A DNA stretch of 43,146 nucleotides from Chara braunii (lineage: Eukaryota > Streptophyta > Charophyceae > Charales > Characeae): contig BFEA01000046.1 of NCBI GenBank assembly GCA_003427395.1, positions 282,890-326,035 on the forward strand, written 5' to 3'. Below the pieces are notes generated by a model. The model was given only the letters and a program-made list of their open reading frames with translations, made no database searches and was not told the origin of the DNA. Positions 10,326-19,960 of this stretch are shown piece after piece. Every line of letters begins with the position of its first letter. The stretch's first letter is position 1. The position numbers and the translations under genes are program-made.

Positions 10326-10964
10326 TTAGCCAAGGCCGACGTTGCAGGGGTCGTCGGGATCGATGTCCTTTTTCTCCAACAAGTTAAAAAATTCTCGAGC
10401 CAAAACAAATCCGTCCAAGCGAAGGAGTTCGCTGTAGAACGGGCTGTTCACAGCACCCGATCTGAACCCCTCGAACAAATCCATTTCCAACAGCGCCCCA
10501 TTGGAATTGGCAACGACGTTGCCCTTAGCATCGTAAACAATTTTCATATAGAATCGTCGTCATCCCCCCTTCGCGTCCTCCCACCGCAAGATGACCCCAA
10601 GCACTCTACGTCGCTTGTTGTCGTCAACGGATATGACAGGACCACACGGTTGCGCAACAGGGTTGGAAGCATCTCCACAACACCGGTTGACGAACCATTT
10701 CGACCTCGTGTGGTTCGACCACGATTTCAAGGCCGTAGACGACCGTCTTGTGGAGATTTTTCCTGATTCCTTCCCGGAGGTCCTAGCAGGTTCCCCCTCA
10801 CCCCTTGATGAAGACATCTTTTCTGCGAATGACAACACAAATAAAACAACCCACCACACGGTCAGGATTGGGTTAACCTCTGCAGCAATAGTCCGGTCAC
10901 CGTCAAACCACAACGCAGGTTCTGTCGAAGGCGGTGAACCCTGAGCTGCACATGTCGGCCTCAT
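10326..10964 (-). pseudogene. Leading segment of the minus-strand gene (unknown)
   Basis: Two open pieces (10964-10560, with a plausible start at MSSSRGEGEPAR, and 10547-10326, starting MKIVYDAKGNVV) share one frame. They are separated only by a TGA at 10562-10560 and a few codons, so a single nonsense mutation explains the split. The second piece (GALLEMDLFEGFRSG, LLRLDGFVLAREFFNLLEKKD) looks like a folded alpha-helical segment that I do not recognise. A further frame change near 10320 leads to an acidic stretch (GQFDDSEDEVS). It lies about 380 bp upstream of the ParB-like start and may be the N-terminus of the same protein or a separate gene of the same element. Confidence 0.35.
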
Positions 10965-10983
10965 TCCATCGTTTCAAAAGCAC

Positions 10984-13019
10984 GAAGTTTGGATTACGAC
11001 GAACATCGCACACGAAGGCCCTCCAACACCCCACTTTGAACAACGCGAGCAATCTTTGTGTAGGGAACACCCGTCATCCGACTATTCCTTGCGCTTGACA
11101 TACGCATTGATCACAGCGTGAGGACATACCCTAAGTTCGACGGGATCCGAACTTCGAACCTTGCGGGAAGGGTTGTGTGGAACACGAAAATTATCTTTGC
11201 AGAACACAGCACGAAACCCTCAATTCTCATGTTTGTTAAAACGGTTTAAGAGTTTTCTTTTGTTTTCTGCAAATAACGAATTCGTGTCGACAGCGACAGC
11301 GAACCACACGACATTTGCCCATTGTTTGAAGTTCGGATCCCGGCGAACTTTGACCGAAGCCGTGCGGCCTTGGATTTTTATCCTGTCATGGCAGAATTTT
11401 CGTTTCTGGTTGAATTAACAGAGTTTTAAAGCTACAGGTCCTTCGAAGTTGCCCTGGTCACAATGACAAGGCTTCCACCGGGGTCCGATGGCAGTTTTGG
11501 TCATCCTTTTAAGCGCGGTTCCAGGGGCCTTGACGCGGCTAACCTTGACATGGGCATTGATAGCAACTGAAGGGCACACCCGAAGTTCACCGGGATTGGG
11601 ACTTCGGAAATTGTAGGAAGGGTGAACACGGTAAGTATCTTTGGAGAACACATTGGGGGACCCCCAATTCCCACGTTCGTCGAAAGGGACTTGGAGTTCT
11701 CTCCCGTTTTTTGCGAAGGTCGATGCCTTACGGATAGCGACAGTGAACCACATGGCACTTGCCGCATTGTTTGACGTTCGGATCCTGACAAACATCGACC
11801 GAAGCCGCGCGACCTTGGAGATCCCCAATATTCATAGTTCGGATGTCGGCGAACTTCCAGTGTTCCGGGATCCAATGCGACACCAGGAATACCCCAGTCG
11901 CAGTGAGGGAAGGGATGAAATAGAAAGTTCTTCAACATCTGAGCTGAAATATTGGGGACAAAGAGCGGTTTTTGGAGGTCATTGATCTGGAATTTGGCTA
12001 AGTCCACCGACATCCGAACTTTATTTGTTGTTTTGCAACTAATTCGACATATATTTACAGTCCGAACTCCAACACACTTCTCCACCACCCCGGTTTGGAC
12101 ACTGAGCGAAGTTTGGAAGCCGACGAACTTGTGGGGATTTCCGTTTACAGACGGAATTTCTTTTGTTGTCGTTGCGGCGCCTGGAAGAGCACATTCACAG
12201 TCGATGATGGGTGCAAACACGAAGTTCCCTGGCATCCCAACTTTACACTATTGCGGGAAACGAAATCTACTGATGTTTATGAAGCCGAAATTCCGCGGTC
12301 CGCCGGCATCCGAACTTCTTACGCTTTCCTTGCGGCACGACGTGGACCCTGGTTATCGGGATCTTCGCAGTGTCGCAAGGAGAGGAGAGGAAGTTCGGAT
12401 GCTGACAGACTTTGCTAAATTTCGGGTTCAAACATCAGTATATTGCCAGGAGTAGGTTCAAGTCCGCCGCCATCCAAACTTCTTTTGTTGTCCCTGTTCA
12501 CGATATGTAAAGTTGGGCAGCAGATTTAGCCACCACCTGAATTTTGGATGCCGTGAAACTCATTCGGTCGCTCATTTGAACAATACATGAAGTTCAGATG
12601 TCGGCGAACTTGTGGTGTTCTCCAGTTTTACGGGGAACCATGAAGACCCTTATCACAGTGGAGGACAGGTGAAAACACGAAGTTTGCTGGCATCCGAACT
12701 TCAAATGTTGGCGAGAAAGGACAACTGACGAAGTATGTTTGCCCATAATATTGCCAAGTCCGCCGGCATCCGAACTTCTTCTGCTGTTCTGTTTCGCGAT
12801 ATGTGAAGTTCGGCAGCAGATTTGACCAACGTTTGAAGGTCGGATTCGGACGAGGTTATTCAATTACCCCGTTTGGACAATACATGAAGTTCGGATGCGA
12901 GCGAACTTGTGTAGTTGTTCAAATCCACGGAGCACCAAAAAGACCACAGTCACATCAGAGGATAGGTGAAAATGCGAAGTTCGCTAACATTCGAACTTCG
13001 AATATTTGTGGAAAATGAC
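10984..13019. repeat. Tandem array with palindromic 7-8-7 motifs
   Basis: Two diverged copies of a unit of about 440 bp (10984-11370 and about 11510-11818) share ordered blocks such as TTCGTCGAAAGGGACTTGGAG-like and ACAGTGAACCACATGGCAC-like segments. They are followed by further units of about 290 bp starting near 11835, 12109, 12590 and 12887 (...CGAACTTGTGGGGATTTCC-like, then ACAGTCG/GAGGACAGGTGAAAACACG-like). Nearly every unit carries one or more copies of AAGTTCG-N8-CGAACTT. Short open frames across it are incoherent between units, so I see no gene. Confidence 0.7.
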
Positions 13020-13399
13020 ACATGCTTAAGTGTTTTTTCCCGGATTCGTCAAATGAGAGAGCGAGAGTGTGTGAGAGAGAGAGAGACAGATCTCGACGAA
13101 CTTTGACATCGTCGGGTTTGTTGATAAACAAGGTTCGATGTGGTCCGATGACCAATGTTGGCCATCGGACTGTCACGACTCGATTTCCATAGGGATGGTC
13201 CTAGGAGAGAGAAGAGGGGGGAGATGCCCGCGATCTGTAACAGCGTTGGGGAGTGTTGGCTGTGTGACAAAATGACTTCCACATAGATGATCCTGTGAGA
13301 GATTACCCGTCCCCTGCGATCATTCCTCTATTTGCCGCGTGCGGACGCACAAATAAACGAACACAAACGGCTTTTGTGATGAGTTTGTGTTGGAAAGAC

Positions 13400-14400
13400 C
13401 ATTCAATAAGTTTTAGCGAGAGCGATTTGTCGGCATTCCATTGGATTACCAATCAATGGATCAGTCGGTGATCAAACAATGGATCGGTCAACAGATCGGT
13501 CGAACCGTGCCCTCTCTGTTGCTCATTCCACTAATTGTTTGATGACTGACCCATTGATTGATCGAACGCTTGTTTGTAACATTGAATTGTTGCCAGAACC
13601 GAGTTGATTAACTAATCTTTGGTCAAAAAGTACCTGAAGACGTGCGCACGTACACAACGACACACACACACACGAACACGAGCGCACAATCCTGCCAACA
13701 TGAGCAACAATCAACCAGTCCATCAATCAACAGATCGGAAACGTTCTGCCGATCAACAGACCGATAGATGGGACGGGAATCCACCAATGTATTGATCGCT
13801 TGCTTTCGGCAATGGTGCGGTCCATCAATTAGTCGATTGGTAAGTTCCAATGACACTCTATTGCTCGGACTGAATGAAGGGTATGAGGGGAATAATGGGT
13901 TGATCGAGTAGTTGATTTGATTAAGTTGACAAGTGCAGACGTAAGTAAACAAGCGTGCGCGCACGCGCTTGACGACATGAACGACAATCGATCAGTCGAT
14001 CTCTCAAGAGATCGAGAATGATCGGTTGATCCACCGACTGATTGACTGAACTGCCAGACTGTCTCGAGGATCGTCCGGTTGATCATATGTTTGGTTTGTC
14101 GACGGGCACACAGACACACGAGCACAGAACAACATACACACACACACAGACGCAACCACAATGGTTCCGTTTGATTCAAGGATTAAATAGTACATAGAGT
14201 CGATTGACGACCAGACACACACATTACCATAAACACACGCACACGCCAGCAAACGCAAGCGATTGCATTGCTGATTGGACGACAACAATGCTCTATTCGG
14301 ACTCCGTCGTCAGATCTTTCTTCGTTCGATTCTGGGTCAGTCGATCGACCAACAGATCGGCAACAATCTAATGATTGATGGAGTGGTTGATTGGATTGGC
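13400..14400. repeat. GATC/GATTG-rich diverged tandem repeats with (CA)n
   Basis: Repeated blocks built on TTGATCGA, CAGATCGG and ATTGATTG alternate with (CA)n tracts (13650-13680, 14110-14155, 14205-14245) at a spacing of roughly 300 bp. Small palindromes occur, for example CGATCTCT-CA-AGAGATCG near 13998 and CAAGCG-TGCGCGCA-CGCGCTTG near 13950. No coding capacity is visible. Confidence 0.55.
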
Positions 14401-14753
14401 GATTCGTTGTTCGTTGTTGTTTTTTATTGTGCGAACCATGCTGCCGAAATGTCGGGTTGTCGCACACACACTATCAAATGCACAAACGCACACAAACACA
14501 AACACACACATACACACCAACGACCGTGCACACACACACACACTAAGCCTATCGCCAGTACGGATGTCGCTTTCGTCGTCCAATGTGCTTCCCCCATTTG
14601 TAATCCGGTTTTCGTCGACACTTACCACTGTGGATATCTTATCCGACTGGGTGGACGTGAGGGGCAGAAAGATCGACGTGCGAAACACTGTGGCAGTAGT
14701 GCGAGGTGCTGATTGTGGCAGCGAAGTGTTCGCGTTGCTAGTGGTACGCGCAT

Positions 14754-14754
<1 letters not shown>

Positions 14755-14821
<67 letters not shown>
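14755..14821. repeat. Perfect (CT)n microsatellite
   Basis: Uninterrupted CT dinucleotides for about 66 bases, preceded from 14460 by (CA)n tracts. Confidence 0.98.
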
Positions 14822-14823
<2 letters not shown>

Positions 14824-14848
14824 CGTGCCTTCCGTACGTGCGTCATAT

Positions 14849-14873
14849 TGGTATCGGAGCAGGTTTCGAACCT
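14849..14873 (+). other. tRNA-iMet 3'-end complement; possible LTR primer-binding site relic
   Basis: TGGTATCGGAGC followed by AGGTTTCGAACCT resembles the complement of the 3' end of initiator tRNA-Met, the usual primer-binding site of plant LTR retrotransposons (TGGTATCAGAGC). The extended match into the T-arm is suggestive. No LTR, gag or pol is visible next to it, so it could instead be a fragment of a tRNA gene on the other strand. Confidence 0.3.
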
Positions 14874-15056
14874 CTGCTCCCTCCCTCTCTTCCTCTCTCG
14901 CTATCCTACCATCACGGATAGCCACAACCATGTTCATTTTCGCAGCTGCATCTGGTCCGTGAACGAGACCAGGTACGTTCTTCATCCAAGTTGGTGACTT
15001 TTTTGTCGGCCATCTCCTAGACCGTGCTTCTCCAACTGCGACTGCTCTCCTCCTGG

Positions 15057-15259
15057 CTGCCTATGTCATCCCGGTGCTGCTTGTACCAACGCACGCCCGT
15101 CACTCCTACCGATCGAATGGCCCGGTGAAGTATCCGAATTGTGGGGACCTCGGCAACCTGCAGCTTGTGCTGCAGTGCGAAGTCCATTTGAACCTTATCA
15201 TCTGAGCAAGGAGAGATCGTAACAAGGTTTTCCGAAGGTGAACGTGCGGAAGGATCATT
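15057..15259 (+). rRNA. 18S rRNA 3'-end pseudogene fragment
   Basis: The end of nuclear 18S rRNA is recognisable: CTTGTAC...CGCCCGTC-CTCCTACCGAT-GAATGG-CCGGTGAAGT, then GAACCTTATCAT and finally GTAACAAGG, GGTGAAC, GCGGAAGGATCATT. It is diverged at normally invariant positions (for example GTGAACGTGCGG for GTGAACCTGCGG, an inserted T after AAGG, and an altered helix 44 region), so it is a decayed copy rather than a working gene. Sequence upstream of about 15050 is not clearly 18S. It is followed by a C-rich, ITS1-like stretch with the same polarity. Confidence 0.75.
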
Positions 15260-16079
15260 CACACGTGGACCATTGACCTCCTGCCATGTCAGCACGTCCC
15301 CCCCCTCCCGCTCTCCTCTCCACTCTCGACTTCCCACCCACTCCCGATCCCGATTTTCTTTACTCCCGACTCTCGTCTCGACTGAGCCGCCCCCCCCCCT
15401 TCCCCTCGACCCCGACTCCACCCGGATCACATCCAACGTGATCGCGATCTCTTCCCCCCCCTTCCCCCACTCATGCTCCTGCTCCCTCATTACACCGTCC
15501 CCTTCCCCTCACTCCCGATCCGGACTCCCACTCCCGATCCGCCGCTTCCACCCCCCTTGAGCGCTAGCACGTGCGTGCGCCCTCAGATCGTGATTCCCCC
15601 CCCTAACCCCCCCGACTTCTCGATCCTTCACTGCCCTGCTCCCCCCACCCCACCCCGCTTCAGCCCAGTCTACATTCCTTTGACTCCGTCCCGTTCTTCT
15701 TCCCAATTTCCCCCACCCCCCGATCCCAATTTGGCTGCCCTCCCCCTGTTTGCCTTCCCCGTCCGCCCCGATTCCTGCCCCACAAGCGCCCAACCCGTTC
15801 CTCCCCCTCGCGATCTCCCCCACCATTCCCCCCCGGTGGCACCGCAATCCCGACCGGATCTCCCCACCCCTCCCAAACCCAACTTTGATTCTATTCCCCT
15901 CCCCAATCCTGACTTTTCACCCCGATCCCCCTCCAATCCCGATTTCCCCCACCTTCTTCTCTTCCCCCGATTCCTCCCCCCCCTACTTTTGACCTTGGTC
16001 CCGCTTGATCGCGCTTCTCTCTTCAATTCCTCCCCCTTCGCGCTCAACCTTTTTTCCCCCCTCCCACCGCGACCCCACT

Positions 16080-16171
16080 CCCCTGCATCCCTTCGCGATT
16101 CGCTTCCCCCCTTCCCCCCTTCCCAAGATCCTCCCCCGCTTACCCTCCGCCCGCCTCCACATGCGCTCCAG
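16080..16171 (+). repeat. Artefactual 92-bp direct duplication (left copy)
   Basis: Matches 16215-16306 across the adapter junction. After the left copy only five unrelated bases (AAGAC) precede the adapter, while the right copy runs on into 28S sequence. The genome should carry this stretch once. Confidence 0.9.
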
Positions 16172-16176
16172 AAGAC

Positions 16177-16214
16177 CTGTCTCTTATACACATCTAGATG
16201 TGTATAAGAGACAG
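16177..16214. other. Nextera mate-pair junction adapter (assembly artefact)
   Basis: Two Tn5 mosaic ends in inverted orientation, CTGTCTCTTATACACATCT (16177-16195) joined to its reverse complement (16196-16214), form the exact Nextera circularisation junction. On the minus strand it encodes the known contaminant peptide signature SYTHLDVYKRQ. The 92 bp on its left (16080-16171) and right (16215-16306) are the same sequence, so the duplication was made by an untrimmed read during assembly or gap closure. It is not biological. Confidence 0.98.
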
Positions 16215-16306
16215 CCCCTGCATCCCTTCGCGATTCGCTTCCCCCCTTCCCCCCTTCCCAAGATCCTCCCCCGCTTACCCTCCGCCCGCCTCCACATGCG
16301 CTCCAG

Positions 16307-16446
16307 GGCATGGCAGGAGCGGCACATCAGTTAGAAGATAACACAGGTCCCCTAAGCTGAGCTCGACGAGAACAGAAATCTCATTTGGAGCAAAAGGACA
16401 AGATCTCATTTGATTTTGATTTCCAATACGTATACAAACTATGAGA
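16307..16446 (+). rRNA. 28S rRNA fragment, left part
   Basis: Reads through well-conserved 28S sequence: GGAGCGGCACATC, GAAGATAACACAGGT, CTAAG-TGAGCTC, GAACAGAAATCTC, GGAGCAAAAGG, TTTGATTTTGATTTCCA, ATACAAACT. Divergence from plant 25S is moderate, so this is a pseudogene copy. At about 16446 the match stops, and it resumes at 23945 with the very next 28S sequence: the two parts are one 28S stretch split by a 7.5-kb insertion. Confidence 0.85.
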
Positions 16447-16530
16447 CTGGAATACAAACTGTGAGAGCGGAGAGCGAATACAAACTGTGAGAGTGAAAAA
16501 TGTGAGAGCGTGAGAGCGGTGAGAGCGGAG
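16441..16530 (+). repeat. Repeated target-site-like block AATACAAACTGTGAGAG
   Basis: The 28S sequence at the break (ATACAAACTATGAGA) is followed by two more near-identical copies (AATACAAACTGTGAGAG at 16451 and 16477) and then GAGAGCG variations. One further copy (AAACTGTGAGA) sits at the right end of the insertion at 23942. It looks like target-site duplication with local slippage. Confidence 0.6.
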
Positions 16531-16573
16531 AGCGTGAGAGCGCACACGCGATGAAGACCGTGAACTGACTTGC

Positions 16574-17212
16574 AAAAGCGGCGGCGGACACGCAGGGGCA
16601 ATTAGATTGAGCGCGTGCACGTGGAGGTGATAAGGTGAATATCTACGTTGACTCTGAGCTACACCGACCTGACAGCGAGCGCTTCCGTACAAGTGGTGAG
16701 CATAGGAGTAATTAGGTTGAGCGCGAGCACGGGGAGGTGGCAATACAAACAATTACGTTGACCTCGGGCTACGTCGACCTGGCGGCGAGCGCTCCCGTAC
16801 AAGTGGCGAGTGTAGGAGCAATTAGGTCGACTGCGAGCAAGCGGAGGTGGCAACAACTACGTTGACCTCGAGCTATATCGACCTTGAGCATGTGAGACTA
16901 ATCAGGTTCAGCGAACGAGTGCTTCAATACAAGTGATGGTGGCTTCGAGCGTGCAAGGCTAAATAGGTTGGGTGAACGAGCGCTCCCATACAAGTGTCGG
17001 CGAGTGCTTCTGCACAAGTGACGGCGGTGGATATCGGCAGAAACAAGAAAACGACAACGTACGCGCTGGAAGGGACGGAGGGCGAACAGGCGGACAAATA
17101 TTCGTGGCGGAATCGGGAATGGAGACCGGGAACAAGCGGCGAAATATTTGCGGCGGAAGCGGGAACGGAGGCCGTGAATAAGCGGAGAAATACTCGCGGC
17201 TGAATTGGCAAC
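16574..17212. repeat. Minisatellites: ~115-bp and 46-bp units
   Basis: Units of about 115 bp (start near 16575, 16690, 16800) share GCAATTAGGTTGAGCGCGAG, GGAGGTGG and TACGTTGACCTCGAGCTA blocks. From 17076 a 46-bp unit (AACAAGCGGCGAAATATT, GCGGCGGAA-CGGGAACGGAG) is repeated three times. Long minus-strand open frames across these are repeat artefacts. Confidence 0.7.
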
Positions 17213-17485
17213 GGAGGGGAAGGGGCGCCCCTGCACAAGGGACGGCGACAGATATTGGCAGGTAACGGAGAGACGGCAACGTACGGAGTGGAAGGGGCGA
17301 AGAGCGAACAACTGGGGAGATATTTGTGGCTGAATCGGGAGCGAACAAGGAATGAAAAGAGAGAATCAGAGCATAGCGATGGGAAGGAAGACAAAGTGTT
17401 CGGGTGGACAAGAATGACTGTCGCGTGAGGGGTGGGTGGACAGGAACCATAAGGGGATGGACTGACATGAGCTAACAACGATACA

Positions 17486-17569
17486 AGATAGGGTTGAAGG
17501 GAGATAAGGCGAGAAATACTTGTTACGAGATAGGGTTGAAGGGAGATAAGGTGAAAAATACTCGTTACG
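17486..17569. repeat. 42-bp direct repeat, two copies
   Basis: AGATAGGGTTGAAGGGAGAT followed by AAGG-GA-AAATACT-GTTACG occurs twice in tandem (17486-17527 and 17528-17569) with four differences. The flanking 17.6-18.0 kb shows no gene. Confidence 0.85.
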
Positions 17570-17999
17570 GCGGAGAGAGCGGAGAGAGCGGCTGACCCGA
17601 AAACAAAGGTCGCCCGGGCCAGCGATAGCAAGGGAGCCAGGGGAATGGCCAGAGGACGAACAAGCGGGCTGGGAAGTAAATGACAGTGCGAGATGAAAGA
17701 GTGAGGGTCCCTGCGGTTGTTATGAAGGTAGAAAGCTGGACTAAACGATGGATGGACAAGGGGACGAAACTGGGTAATCAAGTACACGTGGGAAGGGACG
17801 GAGGAGGATAAGGAGAGAAAGAAGCAGGGCAAGTGCACGCTGGAAGAGACGGAGGGTGAATAAGGAGAGAAATATCTGATACAGCAGACAGAGCGGCTGA
17901 CTTGGGAACGAAGATCACTAGAGTGGACTCGGGAACGAAGATCGCCTGACTGGACCTCGAGCCAACAACAGTGCGAGAGTCAGAGGAGCGACTAAGGAT

Positions 18000-18325
18000 C
18001 CTTACGAATTACACTGCAACTAGTGAAGTAGTCTCACATTGTTTGTATAGGGGTTGGATACATCGCCGTTAATACCACTTTCCTGTTAAGATTTGGGTTG
18101 TTGGTTAGTAGTAATACTGATGCGTAGCACGCAGGGAGATGTCCTCAGCCACCAAGATAGCATCTTCTGAGTTGTGGGAAATAAACTGAGGTAACTATAT
18201 GATGGATTGCTCACGATTTCTAATATTGGCTAAGGATCCTTATGAATTGTACCGCAACTAGGGAAGTAGTTTGACATTGTTTGTACAGGGGTTGAATATC
18301 TCGCTGTTAATACCACTTGAGTGTT
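18000..18325. repeat. ~239-bp spaced direct duplication
   Basis: A block of about 95 bp (AAGGATCCTTA-GAATT, CGCAACTAG-GAAGTAGT, GTTAATACCACTT) at 17994-18090 is repeated at 18233-18326 with about 12 percent divergence. Confidence 0.75.
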
Positions 18326-18330
18326 GGCTA

Positions 18331-19830
18331 TTTGTAAGGGCTCAAGGTTTCACTTGCCAAAGACTGTCGGGGGCTTGTTTCTAGGGAGCGGTGTGGACAT
18401 GACTACTACTTGTAAGGGCTTTTGGTTTCATTGGGCAACAGTACCGAAGGCTCATTTCTAGTGACTAGGGTGGTCAGACTACTACTTGTAAGTGCTCTTG
18501 GTTTCATTGGGCAAGAGTACCGAAGGCTCGTTCCTAGTGACTAGGGTGGACAGTGTGATACGGTGTCGATGTTGTGCCTAACCTGCAAGGTTTTTAGTAA
18601 GTAGCGGTAAGTGACAGGTGGCAAGGTACTTGGGCGATAAAAGCAACTAAGCCCCCGCAGCTTTTCTGGCCTTGGTAAGTGATCTTGAACTCCTTGACAA
18701 GAGTACAGAGGCCTCGCTTCTGCCGAGCAGGGTGAGTAGTGTGACATTGTGAATATCCTGTGCTTCAATTTGCAACTCACTTAGCAAACTGCAGAGGCCT
18801 CGCTCCTAGCGAGCAGGGTGAGTAGTGTGACACTGTGGATGTTTTGTGTTTCAAGTTGTGAGAATTTCAAAGTAGGGTGAGTAGTGTGACATTGTGGATA
18901 TTATGTGCCTCAATTTGCAACCCACTTAGCAAGACTACAGAGGCCTCGCTTCTAGCGAGCAGGGTGAGTACTGTGACATTGTGGACATTTTGTGTCTCAG
19001 TTTGCAAGTTTTTCAGTACTACTGGTGATTGACAGGCGGTGAGACATCTGTGTGACAACAGCCACTAAGCTCTTACAACTTTTCTGGCCTTGCTGCAACT
19101 AAAAGGGTTGATCAGAGAGAGTGGCTTCATAGGGATGTAGAGTGCTGCCTGCCTATCTCTAAATATGCTGCTAAGATTCGTAAGACTCTAGTGAGACTGC
19201 TGCTAAGAAGCAGCATGAGACATTCTTGGGATACCAGACATGCTGCACTCTCGTAGGTTGGTAGTAATAGTGGTGAGTAGCAGACGGGGGGATGCCTTCT
19301 GTGACAGCAGCCACCAAGTTTCCCTGGCTTTGCTGTAGGAAAATGCTTGACCATAGACAGCGGCTTTGATAGTGATGTCGAGGGTTGACTACTTGTAAGT
19401 GCACAAGGTTTCATTTGCCAAAGACTGCTGAGGGCTCACTCTTGGTGAGCAGTGTGGACATGACTACTTGTAAGTGTTATTGGTTTCATTGGGTAAGAGT
19501 ACTGAAGGCCCATCTCTAGCGACTAGGGTGGTCAGGGTGATATGATGGTGGTTTTGTGCCTACTTGTGAATGTTCTTTGCCTTACCTCTACTGAGTAGTG
19601 GGAGCAGTGGGATACTGTGGATGCTCTGTGTTTTAATTTGTAAGACCCTGGAGAGATTCTTGCTAAGAAGCAGGGCGAGCGGTGAGACAATGTTGGGGTA
19701 CAAGACATGCTGCACTCTCGCAATCATTGGATGGGAGCGCTGGCCCACTGTGGATGCTTCGTGCTTCAAATTGCAAGACTGTTGAAGAGAGTGTTGCTAA
19801 TGAGCAGGGTGAGCAGTGAGACCCGTGTCT
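18331..19830. repeat. Minisatellite region directly upstream of the LINE
   Basis: Units of about 76 bp begin CTACTTGTAAG-GCT and end ACTAGGGTGGTCAG (18331-18560, again 19390-19540). Longer units carry GAGGCCTCGCTTCTAGCGAG, CAGGGTGAGTAGTGTGACAT and TGTGGATGTTTTGTG (18680-19010). Small hairpins are embedded whose stems change together (CTCGCT/AGCGAG, CTCAC/GTGAG, TGCTGC/GCAGCA). The position just 5' of the LINE endonuclease is compatible with a repeated 5'UTR, but no ORF1 is visible. Confidence 0.55.
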
Positions 19831-19960
19831 ACTTGTGTCTGCTCACTGGAACCACCTGTAAATATTCGCCCCTGTATTGCTTTTTCCCCCTCAGCTCTCC
19901 CTTTCCAGATCTCGTTGGTCAATTGTAGCTATCCATGCAACCCTCTTTAGAACTTAAGGT

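Larger units (their letters stand above)
15260..16306 (+). other. C-rich ITS1-like spacer
   Basis: Directly after the 18S end comes about 1 kb of strongly C- and CT-rich sequence (CCCCTCCC, CCGATTTCCC-like repeats) as expected for an rDNA internal spacer. No 5.8S signature is visible, and the next rRNA sequence is well inside 28S, so 5.8S, ITS2 and the 5' part of 28S are missing. Long open frames here are composition artefacts. About 135 bp near the end is an assembly artefact (see the adapter entry). Confidence 0.5.

Noticed and set aside
15473-16334. Long Pro-rich open frames on plus and Gly-rich on minus across the C-rich block
   Set aside because: They arise from C-rich composition, cross the sequencing adapter junction, and lie in a spacer next to rRNA.
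16924-17838. 304-codon minus-strand open frame
   Set aside because: It runs through several minisatellite families with no domain; the frame differs between repeat units.
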